This document shows, one piece after another, positions 45,275-53,906 of a DNA stretch of 64,000 bases. The first letter of the stretch is position 1; each line of letters begins with the position of its first letter. Source of the stretch: Halorubrum ezzemoulense DSM 17463 (lineage in GTDB: Archaea; Halobacteriota; Halobacteria; Halobacteriales; Haloferacaceae). The position numbers and the translations under genes were made by a program. Location of the stretch: positions 1-64,000 of the forward strand of contig NZ_NEDJ01000001.1 of the NCBI RefSeq assembly GCF_002114285.1, in the 5' to 3' direction. Under the pieces are notes generated by a model, which was not told where the DNA came from, ran no database searches, and was given only the letters and a program-made list of their open reading frames with translations.

Positions 45275-45928
45275 ATGGCAGACGTACCCCGCCGCCGAGC
45301 CCTCCTCGCGGCCGCGTCAGGGATCGCCGCGCTGGCCGGCTGCGCCGGTGGCGACTCCGCGTCGAACAGCTACCCCGTCCGGGGCGATCAACCGATAGAC
45401 GGGTACGAACTCGAACGAGCGCGCGACGAGAGCGGCGAGCCGATCCTCACCGGCGGTGAAGAGACGCCGTCGAGCGAAACCGACGAGCGCGGGCGACGGC
45501 GGCCTCGCGCCCGGCGCGTATTGGTCTCTGGCGACGGCCTCGACGCACTCGACTTCGCCGAGACCGCGGCCGCCGACCGCCTGCGGTCGTTCCTCGACGG
45601 GACGGACTTCGAGTCGGCGTCGGCCTACCTTCGCGCGATGCCGGTGACGGCCTGTCGCGATGTCCGGCTCCGGTCTGTCGCCGTCGAGCCGTCGGAGCTC
45701 GCCGACGGCGACCTCCACCCCCGAGCCGACTTCTGCCGGGCGTACCGCCCGGCCGACGTCGAGTGCGATCCGGAGGCCGTCCACACCGTCGGCTTCGCGA
45801 TCCGACTCCCCGTGGCGGCGGAGCGGTCGAGCGGGAGCGGAATGGGGATGCGTGGCTCCTGTCGACAGGGAAATCCGCCTGCCGTGTTCAACTCCTCGGC
45901 ACCCGGCGCGGGAGGTGATGGCGAGTGA
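45275..45928 (+). CDS. Tat lipoprotein of unknown function
   Basis: A 217-residue exported protein. The N-terminus (VPRRRALLAAASGIAALAGC) gives a twin-arginine-like run and lipobox cysteine near 23. The mature part has RVLVSGDGLDALDFAETAAADRLRSFLDGTDFESASAYLRAMPVTAC, a CRAYRPADVECDPEAVHTVGFAIRLP segment and a Cys/Asn-containing end with CRQGNPP. I do not recognise the family. Its stop overlaps the next lipoprotein gene (GTGA), so the two are cotranslated and probably function together. Confidence 0.75.
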   Translation: MADVPRRRALLAAASGIAALAGCAGGDSASNSYPVRGDQPIDGYELERARDESGEPILTGGEETPSSETDERGRRRPRARRVLVSGDGLDALDFAETAAADRLRSFLDGTDFESASAYLRAMPVTACRDVRLRSVAVEPSELADGDLHPRADFCRAYRPADVECDPEAVHTVGFAIRLPVAAERSSGSGMGMRGSCRQGNPPAVFNSSAPGAGGDGE

Positions 45929-47253
45929 GCCGCGAGTCGACGGGTCGCGGGTCCGGTTCGCACGGCGGCTCAAGCTCTCGCCGCCGGTTCCTCGCAGGGG
46001 TCGGAGCGGCGGTCGGGACGGCTGCGGTCGCCGGCTGCTCCGGACTCCCGTTCGGCGGCGGCGAGGAGCGCCGCGGCTCGCCCGTATCGCTCCCGTCCGG
46101 CGCCGTGGGGACCGTCGACTGGCCGGCGTCGCCGTTTCCGGCGACCGTACCGGAGTCGCTCGCGGACGCCCACGAGGCGCGGGCCCGGAGCCTACTCGAC
46201 GACGTGCCGGCCGAGCCGGGGATAGCCAACGCTGCGGTGGCGACGGAGATCGGTTCCGACCGCGAGCGGGCGCTGGAGCGGGCGGACGCCGGAGTGACAG
46301 CCGAGTGGCCGGTGGACGTCCTCTCGGCGTGGCGTCGTCGTCGGGAGGACGCCGCGGCGGTGCGCGGCGCGTACCGCGCGGCCACCGGCGTCGACGACGG
46401 CGCGGACCTGGCCGCTCGGCGGAGCGCGGTCCGGGACGCTCGGGGCGCGCTCGCCGCCGAGGTGGAGTACCGAGCCGAGTCGCCGGTCGCGGCGGCGCTG
46501 GCGTACGAGCCGGTCGAATCGCTGCTCGCGGAGTGCGAGCGGCACGTCCGGCCGGAGCTGACGTACCCCGCCGACCCGGTCGCCGAGCCGTTCCGAGCCG
46601 GTGAGGCGACGGCTCGGGTCGAGCGCGCGCGGGCGACCGCGGACGACGCCGAGAGCCTCCGGAACGCGCACCTCGACGGGCGCGACGGACTGGTCCCGCG
46701 GTGGGCGTCGCTGGTCGCGGCCGCCGACGAGCTGCGGGGCTCCGTGAGTCGGACACGCTCGACCGTGCGGGAGCGCGCCGGCGGCGACGACCCGCTCGGC
46801 GGCGAGGACCTGAGCGGGACGGTCGCACAGGAGCTTGTGGCCACGGGCGAGCTCCGGACCGACTCGGCCGTCGAGGACGTCGAGCGGGCGGTCGACGCCG
46901 GCGACTGCGCCACGGCCGTCGTCGAGTCCGGCGTTGCGTTGGCCGAGCTCGACGCGTTTCGGGCGGCCGTCGGCGAGATCCGCGACGGCGAACACCGGGA
47001 GGCCCCCTCGGAGTCGTCCGTGCGGTCGGCCGCGGAGCGGGCGCGGACGGCGGTCGGCGAGGCCGTCGCCGGCGACGATCCGCTGGCGACGCGGCTCGTC
47101 CGCCCCGGGCTGGACAGCTTCGAGTACGTCGCCGACCGCGTCGAGGAGGGGTACAGCTCGGCCCGGCGGACGCAGGCGACCCTTGAGTACGTCGCCCTGT
47201 ACGCCGCGGCGGTCCCGGCGGCGAGCGAGTTCGTCCGCGAGCGGCTGGACTGA
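45925..47253 (+). CDS. alpha-helical Tat lipoprotein of unknown function
   Basis: A 442-residue secreted protein with SSRRRFLAGVGAAVGTAAVAGC at the N-terminus (twin-arginine and lipobox near 40). The mature protein is almost entirely Ala/Arg/Glu-rich helices (SLLDDVPAEPGIANAAVATEIGSDRERALERADAG; AAVPAASEFVRERLD), with no signature I can place. It may be an extracellular coiled-coil or solute-binding protein. Cotranslated with the lipoprotein before it (GTGA overlap). Both could be surface components of a haloarchaeal module of unknown role. Confidence 0.7.
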   Translation: MSRESTGRGSGSHGGSSSRRRFLAGVGAAVGTAAVAGCSGLPFGGGEERRGSPVSLPSGAVGTVDWPASPFPATVPESLADAHEARARSLLDDVPAEPGIANAAVATEIGSDRERALERADAGVTAEWPVDVLSAWRRRREDAAAVRGAYRAATGVDDGADLAARRSAVRDARGALAAEVEYRAESPVAAALAYEPVESLLAECERHVRPELTYPADPVAEPFRAGEATARVERARATADDAESLRNAHLDGRDGLVPRWASLVAAADELRGSVSRTRSTVRERAGGDDPLGGEDLSGTVAQELVATGELRTDSAVEDVERAVDAGDCATAVVESGVALAELDAFRAAVGEIRDGEHREAPSESSVRSAAERARTAVGEAVAGDDPLATRLVRPGLDSFEYVADRVEEGYSSARRTQATLEYVALYAAAVPAASEFVRERLD

Positions 47254-47317
47254 CGGACTGCGGCGGGCGCGAGCGCGAAGTTCGTGTCAAACCGACCGGC
47301 CTCGGGGGCTCCGTCCC

Positions 47318-47330
47318 GGTATTTTTATTA
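47318..47330 (+). promoter_or_regulatory. TATA region of the LSm-L37e operon
   Basis: ggtatttttatta lies 25-37 bp before the LSm ATG at 47355. Confidence 0.5.
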
Positions 47331-47354
47331 CCGCGACGGGCGGTGGTACGGACA

Positions 47355-47597
47355 ATGAGTGGACGACCCCTCGACGTGCTCGAAGCGTCGCTCGAGGAGC
47401 CCGTGACGGTACACCTGAAGGACGGCACGACGTACTACGGCGTCCTCGGCGGCTACGACCAGCACATGAACGTCGTCATCGAGCCGGAGGCTGACGTGGA
47501 CGGCCGCGTCGACGAAGACCTCGACGGCGAGTTCGCGGTCGCGATCGAAGACACAACGATTATACGCGGCGATAACGTCGTCACAATCAAAGCATGA
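47355..47597 (+). CDS. Sm-like (LSm) RNA-binding protein
   Basis: An 80-residue Sm-like protein, forming a heptameric ring that binds U-rich RNA. The Sm1 motif ([27 protein letters not shown]) and the Sm2 motif ([14 protein letters not shown]) are both intact, with a haloarchaeal acidic loop ([16 protein letters not shown]) between them. Its stop overlaps the L37e start (ATGA). This gene pair is conserved in haloarchaea and couples RNA handling to translation. Confidence 0.93.
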   Translation: MSGRPLDVLEASLEEPVTVHLKDGTTYYGVLGGYDQHMNVVIEPEADVDGRVDEDLDGEFAVAIEDTTIIRGDNVVTIKA

Positions 47598-47770
47598 CCG
47601 GCGCAGGTACGCCCTCCCAAGGGAAAAAGAACAAGACGGTTCACGTGAAGTGTCGACGCTGCGGCGAGAAGTCCTACCACGTCAAGAAGGAGCGCTGCTC
47701 CTCGTGCGGCTTCGGCGAGTCCGCCTCCCGGCGCGACTACGCCTGGCAGTCGAAGACCGGCGACAACTGA
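47594..47770 (+). CDS. rpl37e: 50S ribosomal protein L37e
   Basis: A 58-residue ribosomal protein: [24 protein letters not shown] start, then [34 protein letters not shown], with the two CxxC knuckles of the L37e zinc site. It is too short for many gene callers. It overlaps the LSm stop by 4 bp (ATGA). The reading frame is fully intact and matches the haloarchaeal family end to end. Confidence 0.93.
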   Translation: MTGAGTPSQGKKNKTVHVKCRRCGEKSYHVKKERCSSCGFGESASRRDYAWQSKTGDN

Positions 47771-47924
47771 ACTGCGGTTCTTCTCTTCGCTTCGTCTTCA
47801 CCGTCGACTAGCCGCGGCGTTTCGCTCGGCTGGTCCTCCCGGCCCCGCGGTCGGCGCGGTTTCGATCCCCCGACCGCTCCGCCGCCGAGCCAACCGTTAA
47901 CCGGATCAGTCGCCGAACGCGGGT

Positions 47925-48962
47925 ATGGACCTTTCAGTCGTCGACCTCTCGCCGGTCCCCCGGGGCGGCACCGCGGCGGACGCGTTCGCGAACACGGTCG
48001 ACGCCGCGCGCCACGCCGAGCGACTGGGCTACGAGCGGTTCTGGGTCGCCGAACACCACGGGATGGGCGACCGCCTCGCCGGCACCACGCCAGAGGTGCT
48101 GCTCGGTCGGGTCGCGGGCGCGACCGACTCGATCCGGATCGGAAGCGGGGCCGTCCTCTTGAACCACTACAGCCCGTTCAAGGTGGCCGAGTCGTTCGGC
48201 GTCCTCGACGGGCTGGCGCCCGGCCGCGTCGACCTCGGGATGGGCCGCGCGAACGGCTCGCCCGCCTCCGACCGCGCGCTCGGCACCGACCGCCGCGTCG
48301 AGAACCCGAACGAGGACCACCGCGAGCGGATCACCGCGGTGGTGAACCACCTCCGCGACGCCTATCCGGACGAACACCCGTACGCCGACCTGTCGGTGCC
48401 CGGGTCGGCCGAGGGGCCGGCCGTCCCGTGGGTGCTGGGGTCGAGTCCGGCGAGCGGGGAGATCGCCGGCGAGCTGGGCCTGCGCTACTGCTTCGCCGGC
48501 TTCATCCGGCCCGGGTTCGCCGAGCGCGCGTTCGCGGCGTACCGCGAGGCGTTCGACCCCGACGCCGGCCCCGGCGGCCTCGACGAGCCGCAAGGGATGG
48601 TCGCGGTCAACGCGGTGGCGGCCGAGACGGACGCGGCCGCGGCCCGTCGGCGCGCGCCCGCAGAGGCGACGTTCCGGCGTATGAAACGCAGTGAGCTCGG
48701 CGACGAGACGCCGACCGAGGAGGAGGCGATCGACGAGCTAGGCGGCGCGCCGGACCCGACGCCGGCGACGCTGGACGACGACGAGTGGCCGCGGTCGATC
48801 TCCGGGAGCCCGGAGACGATGTCGGGCCTGCTGGAGCAGTTGGCCGACCGCGTCGGCGTCGACGAGGTGATGATCCAGCACACGGTGCCGGACCGCGAGG
48901 CCGCGCTCGATTCGCACGCGCTCCTCGCCGAAGCGATGGACCTAGATCCACGCGCCGACTGA
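47925..48962 (+). CDS. LLM-class flavin-dependent oxidoreductase
   Basis: A 345-residue luciferase-like monooxygenase, using FMNH2 to oxidise a substrate. Family landmarks are the N-terminal strand, GYERFWVAEHHGMGDRLAGTTPEVLLGRVAG, IRIGSGAVLLNHYSPFKVAESFGVLDGLAPGRVDLGMGRANG and VPWVLGSSPASGEIAGELGLRYCFAGF, with a C-terminal GVDEVMIQHTVPDRE. This subgroup (MsnO8-like) usually has an uncharacterised substrate. A TATA-like cgttaac lies about 25 bp upstream. Confidence 0.9.
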   Translation: MDLSVVDLSPVPRGGTAADAFANTVDAARHAERLGYERFWVAEHHGMGDRLAGTTPEVLLGRVAGATDSIRIGSGAVLLNHYSPFKVAESFGVLDGLAPGRVDLGMGRANGSPASDRALGTDRRVENPNEDHRERITAVVNHLRDAYPDEHPYADLSVPGSAEGPAVPWVLGSSPASGEIAGELGLRYCFAGFIRPGFAERAFAAYREAFDPDAGPGGLDEPQGMVAVNAVAAETDAAAARRRAPAEATFRRMKRSELGDETPTEEEAIDELGGAPDPTPATLDDDEWPRSISGSPETMSGLLEQLADRVGVDEVMIQHTVPDREAALDSHALLAEAMDLDPRAD

Positions 48963-49117
48963 CGCGCAGACGCCTGGCGAGCGGACGACTGACGCCCCGA
49001 CGGCGAGCCGTAGCGACCGTGGCGACGACCGACCGTCGAAGTGACGGGAGGTGACGGACGGCCCGCCTCGGTTCCGGTACGGACAGGCGTTTAGTCGTGT
49101 GCCTAATAGTCGCACAC

Positions 49118-49741
49118 ATGTCCGACGACGAGCCGACGGGGCGACCCTCGCTCGAGGCGGTGACCGAATGGGACGGCGGCGTCAGTTGGGTCGCGCATCC
49201 CGAGGAAGACGCGATGCGCGGGAGTCACGCGCTCACGACCGAGGGCGGGGTCTGGATCGTCGATCCGCTCGACGCCGACGGGCTCGACGACCGGCTGAGT
49301 GACCTCGGCGAGGTCGCCGGCGTGGTCGTGACCCACGACCGACACACGCGGGACGCCGAAGCGATCGCGGCGCGCCACGGCGTCGCCGTGTCCGTCCCGG
49401 AGTGGATGGACCTGACGCGAGAGAAACTCGACGGCGAGCCGGAGCCGTTCGACGCGGAGCTCCCCGGCACGAACTACGAGGCCCACCGCCTCATCGACAC
49501 GGACGAGTGGGAGGAGGCGGTCCTCGTCGACGAGTCCGGTGGGACCCTCGTCGTCATGGAGACGCTTGGCACCCTCCCGGGGTTCTGTGAGGGCGACAAC
49601 GACGTCGGCGTCCATCCGGCGCTCGACGAGGCACCGGAGGGCCTCGCCGACTACCGCCCGGAGCGAATCCTGGTCGGGCACGGCGAGAGCGTATCCGAGG
49701 GGGGCGCGACGAAACTGGCGGCGGCGCTCGACGCCGACTGA
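49118..49741 (+). CDS. MBL-fold-like protein
   Basis: A 207-residue protein with the general shape of a metallo-beta-lactamase: GGVWIVDPLDADGLDDRL, GVVVTHDRHTRDAEAIAARHGVAVSVPEWMDLTREKL and a C-terminal DYRPERILVGHGESVSEGG with the last conserved GHG. The first metal motif is THDRHTRD rather than THxHxDH, so catalytic activity is not certain. Conserved in haloarchaea with no assigned role. The ATG at 49118 fits a leaderless start (taatagt is about 18-24 bp upstream). Confidence 0.75.
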   Translation: MSDDEPTGRPSLEAVTEWDGGVSWVAHPEEDAMRGSHALTTEGGVWIVDPLDADGLDDRLSDLGEVAGVVVTHDRHTRDAEAIAARHGVAVSVPEWMDLTREKLDGEPEPFDAELPGTNYEAHRLIDTDEWEEAVLVDESGGTLVVMETLGTLPGFCEGDNDVGVHPALDEAPEGLADYRPERILVGHGESVSEGGATKLAAALDAD

Positions 49742-49852
49742 ACCGGCCCTCATGACGAGTTCCGGTGGTGCCCCTGCGAGTTCCGGAGCCGGGATGCGTG
49801 GTTGCTCGGGGTCGTTCCGCCCGTTCCGCCTCGAGGGACGGGTCAATTGATT

Positions 49853-49881
49853 ACCGTACGGTCCGTATCAGCGGTCCGTAT
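49853..49881 (+). promoter_or_regulatory. palindrome and direct repeat at the carotenoid oxygenase start
   Basis: The perfect palindrome ACCGTACGGT (49853-49862) and two copies of cggtccgtat (49859-49868, 49872-49881), the second overlapping the ATG at 49880. A TATA-like tgatta lies just before them. Such an arrangement suggests control of the carotenoid oxygenase gene; the regulator is unknown. Confidence 0.35.
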
Positions 49882-51289
49882 GGGGCAGGGCTACGGAGTC
49901 GGGTTCCGATCGCTCGCGACGGAAGTGACGGACCACCGTCCCCCGGTCGAGGGCGACATCCCGTCGTGGCTGTCGGGGACGCTCATTCGGAACGGTCCGG
50001 GGCTGTTCGATGTCGGCGGTGAGCGACTCGGGCACTGGTTCGACGGACTCGCGATGCTTCGGCGATACGCGTTCGAGGACGGGGCGCTGTCGTACTCGAA
50101 TCGCTTCCTCCGCACGGACGCCTACGCGGACGCGATGGACGGCTCCGTCTCCGGGCAGTTCGGGACCGACCGGACGGGCGTGGGGAAAATCGCGTCGTGG
50201 CTGCGGGCGCTCGGCCCGCCGGAGATCACGGACAACGCGAACGTTCACGTCGCCCGCCTCGACGGCGAGCACGTCGCGCTCACCGAGGCGCCGCGTCGGA
50301 TCGCGTTCGACCCCGCGACGCTCGAGACCCGAGGCGCATTCGGCTTCGACGACGACCTCGGCGAACACGTCACCGCCGCGCACCTCGTGCGCGACCCCGA
50401 GACCGACGCGTGGTTCGGCTTCGTGACCGAGTTCGGTCGAACGCCTGAGTATCACGTCTACCGGCTCGCCCCGGACCGTCGCGCCAGGGAACGGGTCGCG
50501 TCGATCGCGGCGGACGGCCCGGGGTACATCCACGACTGTAGCATCACGACCGATCACGTCGTCCTCGTTGAGACGCCGCTCGTGATGCCGATCCGCCGCG
50601 CGCTGAGCCCGTTCTCCGAGGGCATCCTCGACGTCCTCGATTGGCAGCCGGAGCGCGGCACGCGCGTCCTCGTCGTCGATCGCGAGACCGGCGACCTCGT
50701 CGCGGCTCCCGCGCTCCCGCCAGTCTTCGCCTTCCACCACGTCAACGCGTACGCGACGGGCGACGAGGTCGTCGTAGACCTCGTCGAGTTTCCCGACCCC
50801 GGTATCGTCGACGCGATGCGCCTCGACGCGCTCGACGGTGACCCCTCGGACGTCGATGTCCCCGACGGGCGCCCAGTCCGGTATCGGGTCGACCTGCGGT
50901 CCAACGAAGTCGACCGGTCGACGCTCCACCGGGTCGGCGTGGAGCTCCCCCGAGTCGCCCCCGACGTCGTCGGCCACGAGTACCGGTACGCGTACGCGCA
51001 GGCGACGGACCGCGAGGGCGCGAACGGACTGGTAAAGCTCGACGTCGAGACCGGTCGGACGCGCGAGTGGTGGGAGGACGGCGTCTTCGTGGAGGAGCCG
51101 ATCCCCGTGCGGCGGCCGGGCGCGACCGCCGAGGACGACGGCGTCGTCGTCGCGCCGGCGCTCGACAGCCGCGCGGAGGAGACCCGCCTGCTCGTCTTCG
51201 ACGCCGGGACGCTCGCACTCCTCGCCGACGCGTCGCTCCCCCACGCGGAGCCGTTCGGCTTCCACGGCCGGTTCTTCCGTGACAGTTGA
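49880..51289 (+). CDS. carotenoid oxygenase (RPE65 family)
   Basis: A 469-residue non-haem iron enzyme that cleaves or isomerises carotenoids, e.g. beta-carotene to retinal or an apocarotenoid. Family motifs are GTLIRNGPGLFDVGGERLGHWFDGLAMLRRYAF, NANVHVARLDG, GEHVTAAHLVRDPETDAWFGF, PGYIHDCSITTDHVVLVETPL, PPVFAFHHVNAYATGDEVVVDLVEFPD and a C-terminal HAEPFGFHGRFF, supplying the four iron-binding histidines. Retinal for bacteriorhodopsin is usually made by Brp/Blh, so this may be a second cleavage route. The ATG at 49880 starts at MGQGYGVGF. Confidence 0.9.
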   Translation: MGQGYGVGFRSLATEVTDHRPPVEGDIPSWLSGTLIRNGPGLFDVGGERLGHWFDGLAMLRRYAFEDGALSYSNRFLRTDAYADAMDGSVSGQFGTDRTGVGKIASWLRALGPPEITDNANVHVARLDGEHVALTEAPRRIAFDPATLETRGAFGFDDDLGEHVTAAHLVRDPETDAWFGFVTEFGRTPEYHVYRLAPDRRARERVASIAADGPGYIHDCSITTDHVVLVETPLVMPIRRALSPFSEGILDVLDWQPERGTRVLVVDRETGDLVAAPALPPVFAFHHVNAYATGDEVVVDLVEFPDPGIVDAMRLDALDGDPSDVDVPDGRPVRYRVDLRSNEVDRSTLHRVGVELPRVAPDVVGHEYRYAYAQATDREGANGLVKLDVETGRTREWWEDGVFVEEPIPVRRPGATAEDDGVVVAPALDSRAEETRLLVFDAGTLALLADASLPHAEPFGFHGRFFRDS

Positions 51290-51328
51290 GCGTCACCGCA
51301 CCGTCCGTTGTCCGCTGTACCGACCCCG

Positions 51329-52048
51329 TTATATGAACTCGGAGTTCCGCGGCCCGTTCGTGACGGGGACCTCGAACGGCTGCGTGCCGACGTCGTCCCG
51401 TTCGACGAGGTGCCAGTACGTTTCCGCCATCTCGTCGGGGTCGAGGAACGTGTCGCCGTCCCGGTCCGGGGACCGTTCGCGAACCCCCGGCGAGTCGATC
51501 TGCCCGTCGATGACGACGTGAGCGACGTGAACGCCGTCCGGGCCGAACTCCTGCGCGATATCCATCGCCATCCCGCGGGCCGCGAACTTCGCGGCCGTGA
51601 ACCCGATCGCGCCGCCGAGGCTCCGCACCGACGAGGTGGCGCCGGTGCAGACGACCGTCCCGCCGCCCGTCTCGAGCATGTCGTCGACCGCCCCCTGCGA
51701 GCAGGCGAACGCGCCGCGGCCGTTCACCGCCCACGACTCCTCGAACTCCTCGACGCTCGTGTCCATGAGTCCCGTCCAGGAGGCGGCGCTCGCGTGGTTC
51801 ACGAGAACGTCGACCGGTCCGAACGCCTCTCGGACCGTCTCGAACCCGTCCCGGATCTGCTCGACCGCCGTGAGGTCCGTCGGGACGGCGAGCCCCTCGC
51901 CCGGGTCCGGCAGGTCCGCGGCGAGGTCTTCGAGATAGTCCGCCGACCGGGCGAAGAGCGCGACTCGACAGCCTTCGGCTGCGAACTTTCTGGCGAGCGA
52001 CTCGCCGAGTCCCGGACCGACGCCCGCGATGACCGCTGTTCGCGTCAT
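51329..52048 (-). CDS. short-chain dehydrogenase/reductase with Phe at the catalytic Tyr
   Basis: A 239-residue SDR. The N-terminal cofactor motif is TAVIAGVGPGLGESLARKF, with NHAS in the NNAG position and a serine loop GGTVVCTGATSSVRSLGG. The usual YxxxK catalytic pair reads FTAAKFAARG, so Tyr is replaced by Phe. In other SDRs this would abolish or change redox activity, so the protein may be regulatory or use another mechanism. The ATG at 52048 precedes the first beta strand. It is convergent with the carotenoid oxygenase; only 39 bp separate them. Confidence 0.82.
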   Translation of the reverse strand: MTRTAVIAGVGPGLGESLARKFAAEGCRVALFARSADYLEDLAADLPDPGEGLAVPTDLTAVEQIRDGFETVREAFGPVDVLVNHASAASWTGLMDTSVEEFEESWAVNGRGAFACSQGAVDDMLETGGGTVVCTGATSSVRSLGGAIGFTAAKFAARGMAMDIAQEFGPDGVHVAHVVIDGQIDSPGVRERSPDRDGDTFLDPDEMAETYWHLVERDDVGTQPFEVPVTNGPRNSEFI

Positions 52049-52157
52049 ACGTCGCGTACTCGGGCCTCCCGTGTAAATTGTGGCGACGGCGTGGGGTAGC
52101 TGTCCCCGCGTGCGATGCCGACATCGGCGGGGCGGACCGGTCGATGCGCACCGAACG

Positions 52158-52631
52158 TCAACCGGACGTGCCGGCGCCGCTTCCGGCGGGCGCCCTCGAC
52201 GGCCGGCGGTGAACCGGGGGTAAGACGTCGTCCTCGTCGATCTCGTCCCAGTCGAAGGCGGGGACGAGGACGTCGAACTCGGGGGCGACGTCGACGGGGT
52301 CGATAGCGGTGACCGCCCCCTGGTCGGGGGCGACTCGATCCGCTTCGGCGACGTGGAGCGTCGGCGGCGACGCGAGGCCGAGTCCCTGCGGTGGCTCGTA
52401 CGCGAGTCCGTCCCTGGCCGTGAGGTAGATCTCGCGACGGCCGTAATCGAGGACGACCACTCGCTCCTCGCCGTCGGCTCGCCGCACGACCGCGTACAGC
52501 GTCTCGCGGGACCACGGACCGACCGGGTCGAGGTCCGCCGCGCGGGTGACGTGGACGTTGTGCCGCGAGCGCGGATCGAGGACGTCGTCGGGCCCCCCGA
52601 GCAGTTCCGGCCGGCCGCCGATCGAGCCCAT
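52158..52631 (-). CDS. small haloarchaeal protein of unknown function
   Basis: A 157-residue soluble protein with GRPELLGGPDDVLDPRSRHNVHVTRAADLDPVGPWSRETLYAVVRR, VVVLDYGRREIYLTARDGLAYEPP and an acidic, Pro-rich end. I recognise no domain. The ATG at 52631 is supported by gatatatgc about 26 bp upstream on the minus strand. It lies between an SDR gene and the deoxyhypusine synthase gene. Confidence 0.7.
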   Translation of the reverse strand: MGSIGGRPELLGGPDDVLDPRSRHNVHVTRAADLDPVGPWSRETLYAVVRRADGEERVVVLDYGRREIYLTARDGLAYEPPQGLGLASPPTLHVAEADRVAPDQGAVTAIDPVDVAPEFDVLVPAFDWDEIDEDDVLPPVHRRPSRAPAGSGAGTSG

Positions 52632-52745
52632 ACGCGCACGTATCGGTGTCTTCAGGCATATATCTCTCCCCGTATCGCGTGCGGCGTCCGGCCTCGCTCG
52701 TGGCCGAGATCGCCTGCGCGCTCGCCGGCGACCGGCGACGCGACC

Positions 52746-53861
52746 CTACTCCACGCGGTCGCGGGCGGCGGCGACGAGCATCGGGAGCATCACGGTCGCG
52801 TCGCCGTAGACGGAGGCGTTGCGCGCGTCCTTCTCCAGCTTCCCCCACGAGCGCGCCTCCTCGAGCGTCGCGCCGGAGAGCCCCCCGGTTGCCTCGGGGT
52901 CCATCGTGATCTGGACGGCGTAGTCGTACGCCCGCGGCGTGACGAGCATCGTCTGGAGCGTGAAGTTCTTCGGCACGCCGCCGCCGACGAGCAGGCAGCC
53001 GGCGTCGTCGGCCTCGAACGCGAGGTCGGTCAGCTCGGTCATGTCCGCGAGCGCGTCGAGCGTGAAGTCGGCCGTCTGCGCGTACATCCACGCCTGAAGC
53101 CCCAGCACGGAGTCCTGGACCGCCGGACAGTATATCGGCACGTCCGACTCGTAGGCGGCGGCCGCGACCCCCGGCCCTTCGGGCACGTCGTCGCGGTCGT
53201 TGACTTCGGCGTTGGCGCGGCCGAGCTCGCGCGTGAGGTCGGCGATGGAGACCGCGTCGGTCCCGTCAGCGTCGGGGTCGGCCTCCAGCGCGGGGAACAC
53301 CTCCTCGCGGAGGTGCCCCTCGAACTCGGCGAAGTGCTCCTGCGGGAGGTAGACGTTGTAGATGCGGTCAACCCCCTCGTCGCGGAGCCCCTCGTCGTGT
53401 TCGCGGAGGCTCTTCTCCGGGTCGTGGGTGCGCCCGTGGTGGTGCTTCCCGCCGATGGCCTCGATGGCGTCGTGGGTGAGGTTCGCCCCGGTCGTCACCA
53501 GCGCGTCGACGTAGCCGTCGCGGATGAGGTCGGCGACGACCCGGCGCATCCCGGCGGGCACCATCGCGCCGGCGAGCGAGAGGAACACGGTACAGTCGTC
53601 GTTCGCGAGCATGTCGGCGAGCACGTCGCCCGCCTCGTTGACGGACGCCGCCCCGATCCCCGCGTCGCCGTAGCCGTCGACGAGTTCGCTCACCGTCATC
53701 CCCGCCGTCGCGCGCGTGTGGCCGACCGGGTCCTCGTGGAACTCCTCGCGGTTCGGCTCGCCGCCGGTGCCGTCACCGTCGGCGTGATCGCCTTCACCGC
53801 CGTGATCCTCGCCACCGGCGTCCGCGGCGTCGTCTCGGGGGTCCCCGTCGCTGTCGGTCAT
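52746..53861 (-). CDS. dys: deoxyhypusine synthase
   Basis: Makes the first step of hypusine formation on eIF5A, transferring the aminobutyl group of spermidine. The 371-residue protein has an acidic N-terminal extension of about 45 residues, then MTVSELVDGYGDAGIGAASVNEA, the NAD-binding and family motif FLSLAGAMVPAGMRRVVADLIRDGYVDALVTTGANLTHDAIEAIGGKHHHG, YCPAVQDSVLGLQAWMYAQ and the C-terminal half with GATLEEARSWGKLEKDARNASVYGDATVMLPMLVAAARDRVE. Conserved in archaea. Archaeal polyamine supply is presumed from elsewhere. It is followed on the same strand by the SAMP-like gene upstream. Confidence 0.95.
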   Translation of the reverse strand: MTDSDGDPRDDAADAGGEDHGGEGDHADGDGTGGEPNREEFHEDPVGHTRATAGMTVSELVDGYGDAGIGAASVNEAGDVLADMLANDDCTVFLSLAGAMVPAGMRRVVADLIRDGYVDALVTTGANLTHDAIEAIGGKHHHGRTHDPEKSLREHDEGLRDEGVDRIYNVYLPQEHFAEFEGHLREEVFPALEADPDADGTDAVSIADLTRELGRANAEVNDRDDVPEGPGVAAAAYESDVPIYCPAVQDSVLGLQAWMYAQTADFTLDALADMTELTDLAFEADDAGCLLVGGGVPKNFTLQTMLVTPRAYDYAVQITMDPEATGGLSGATLEEARSWGKLEKDARNASVYGDATVMLPMLVAAARDRVE

Positions 53862-53888
53862 GGCTCCGACTGGGGTCGGCGCGCGTTT

Positions 53889-53906
53889 GAAACGACCGAT
53901 CTATCG
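53889..53906. promoter_or_regulatory. paired palindromes in the dys upstream region
   Basis: cgtttgaaacg (53884-53894) and accgatctatcggt (near 53894-53907) are adjacent inverted repeats between the dys ATG and the end of the SAMP-like gene. They could be an operator or a stem at the SAMP 3' end; the evidence does not separate the two. Confidence 0.3.

Noticed and set aside
49742..49846. Small frame between the MBL-like gene and the carotenoid oxygenase
   Set aside because: Only about 30 codons before a stop, with low-complexity content and no start signal.
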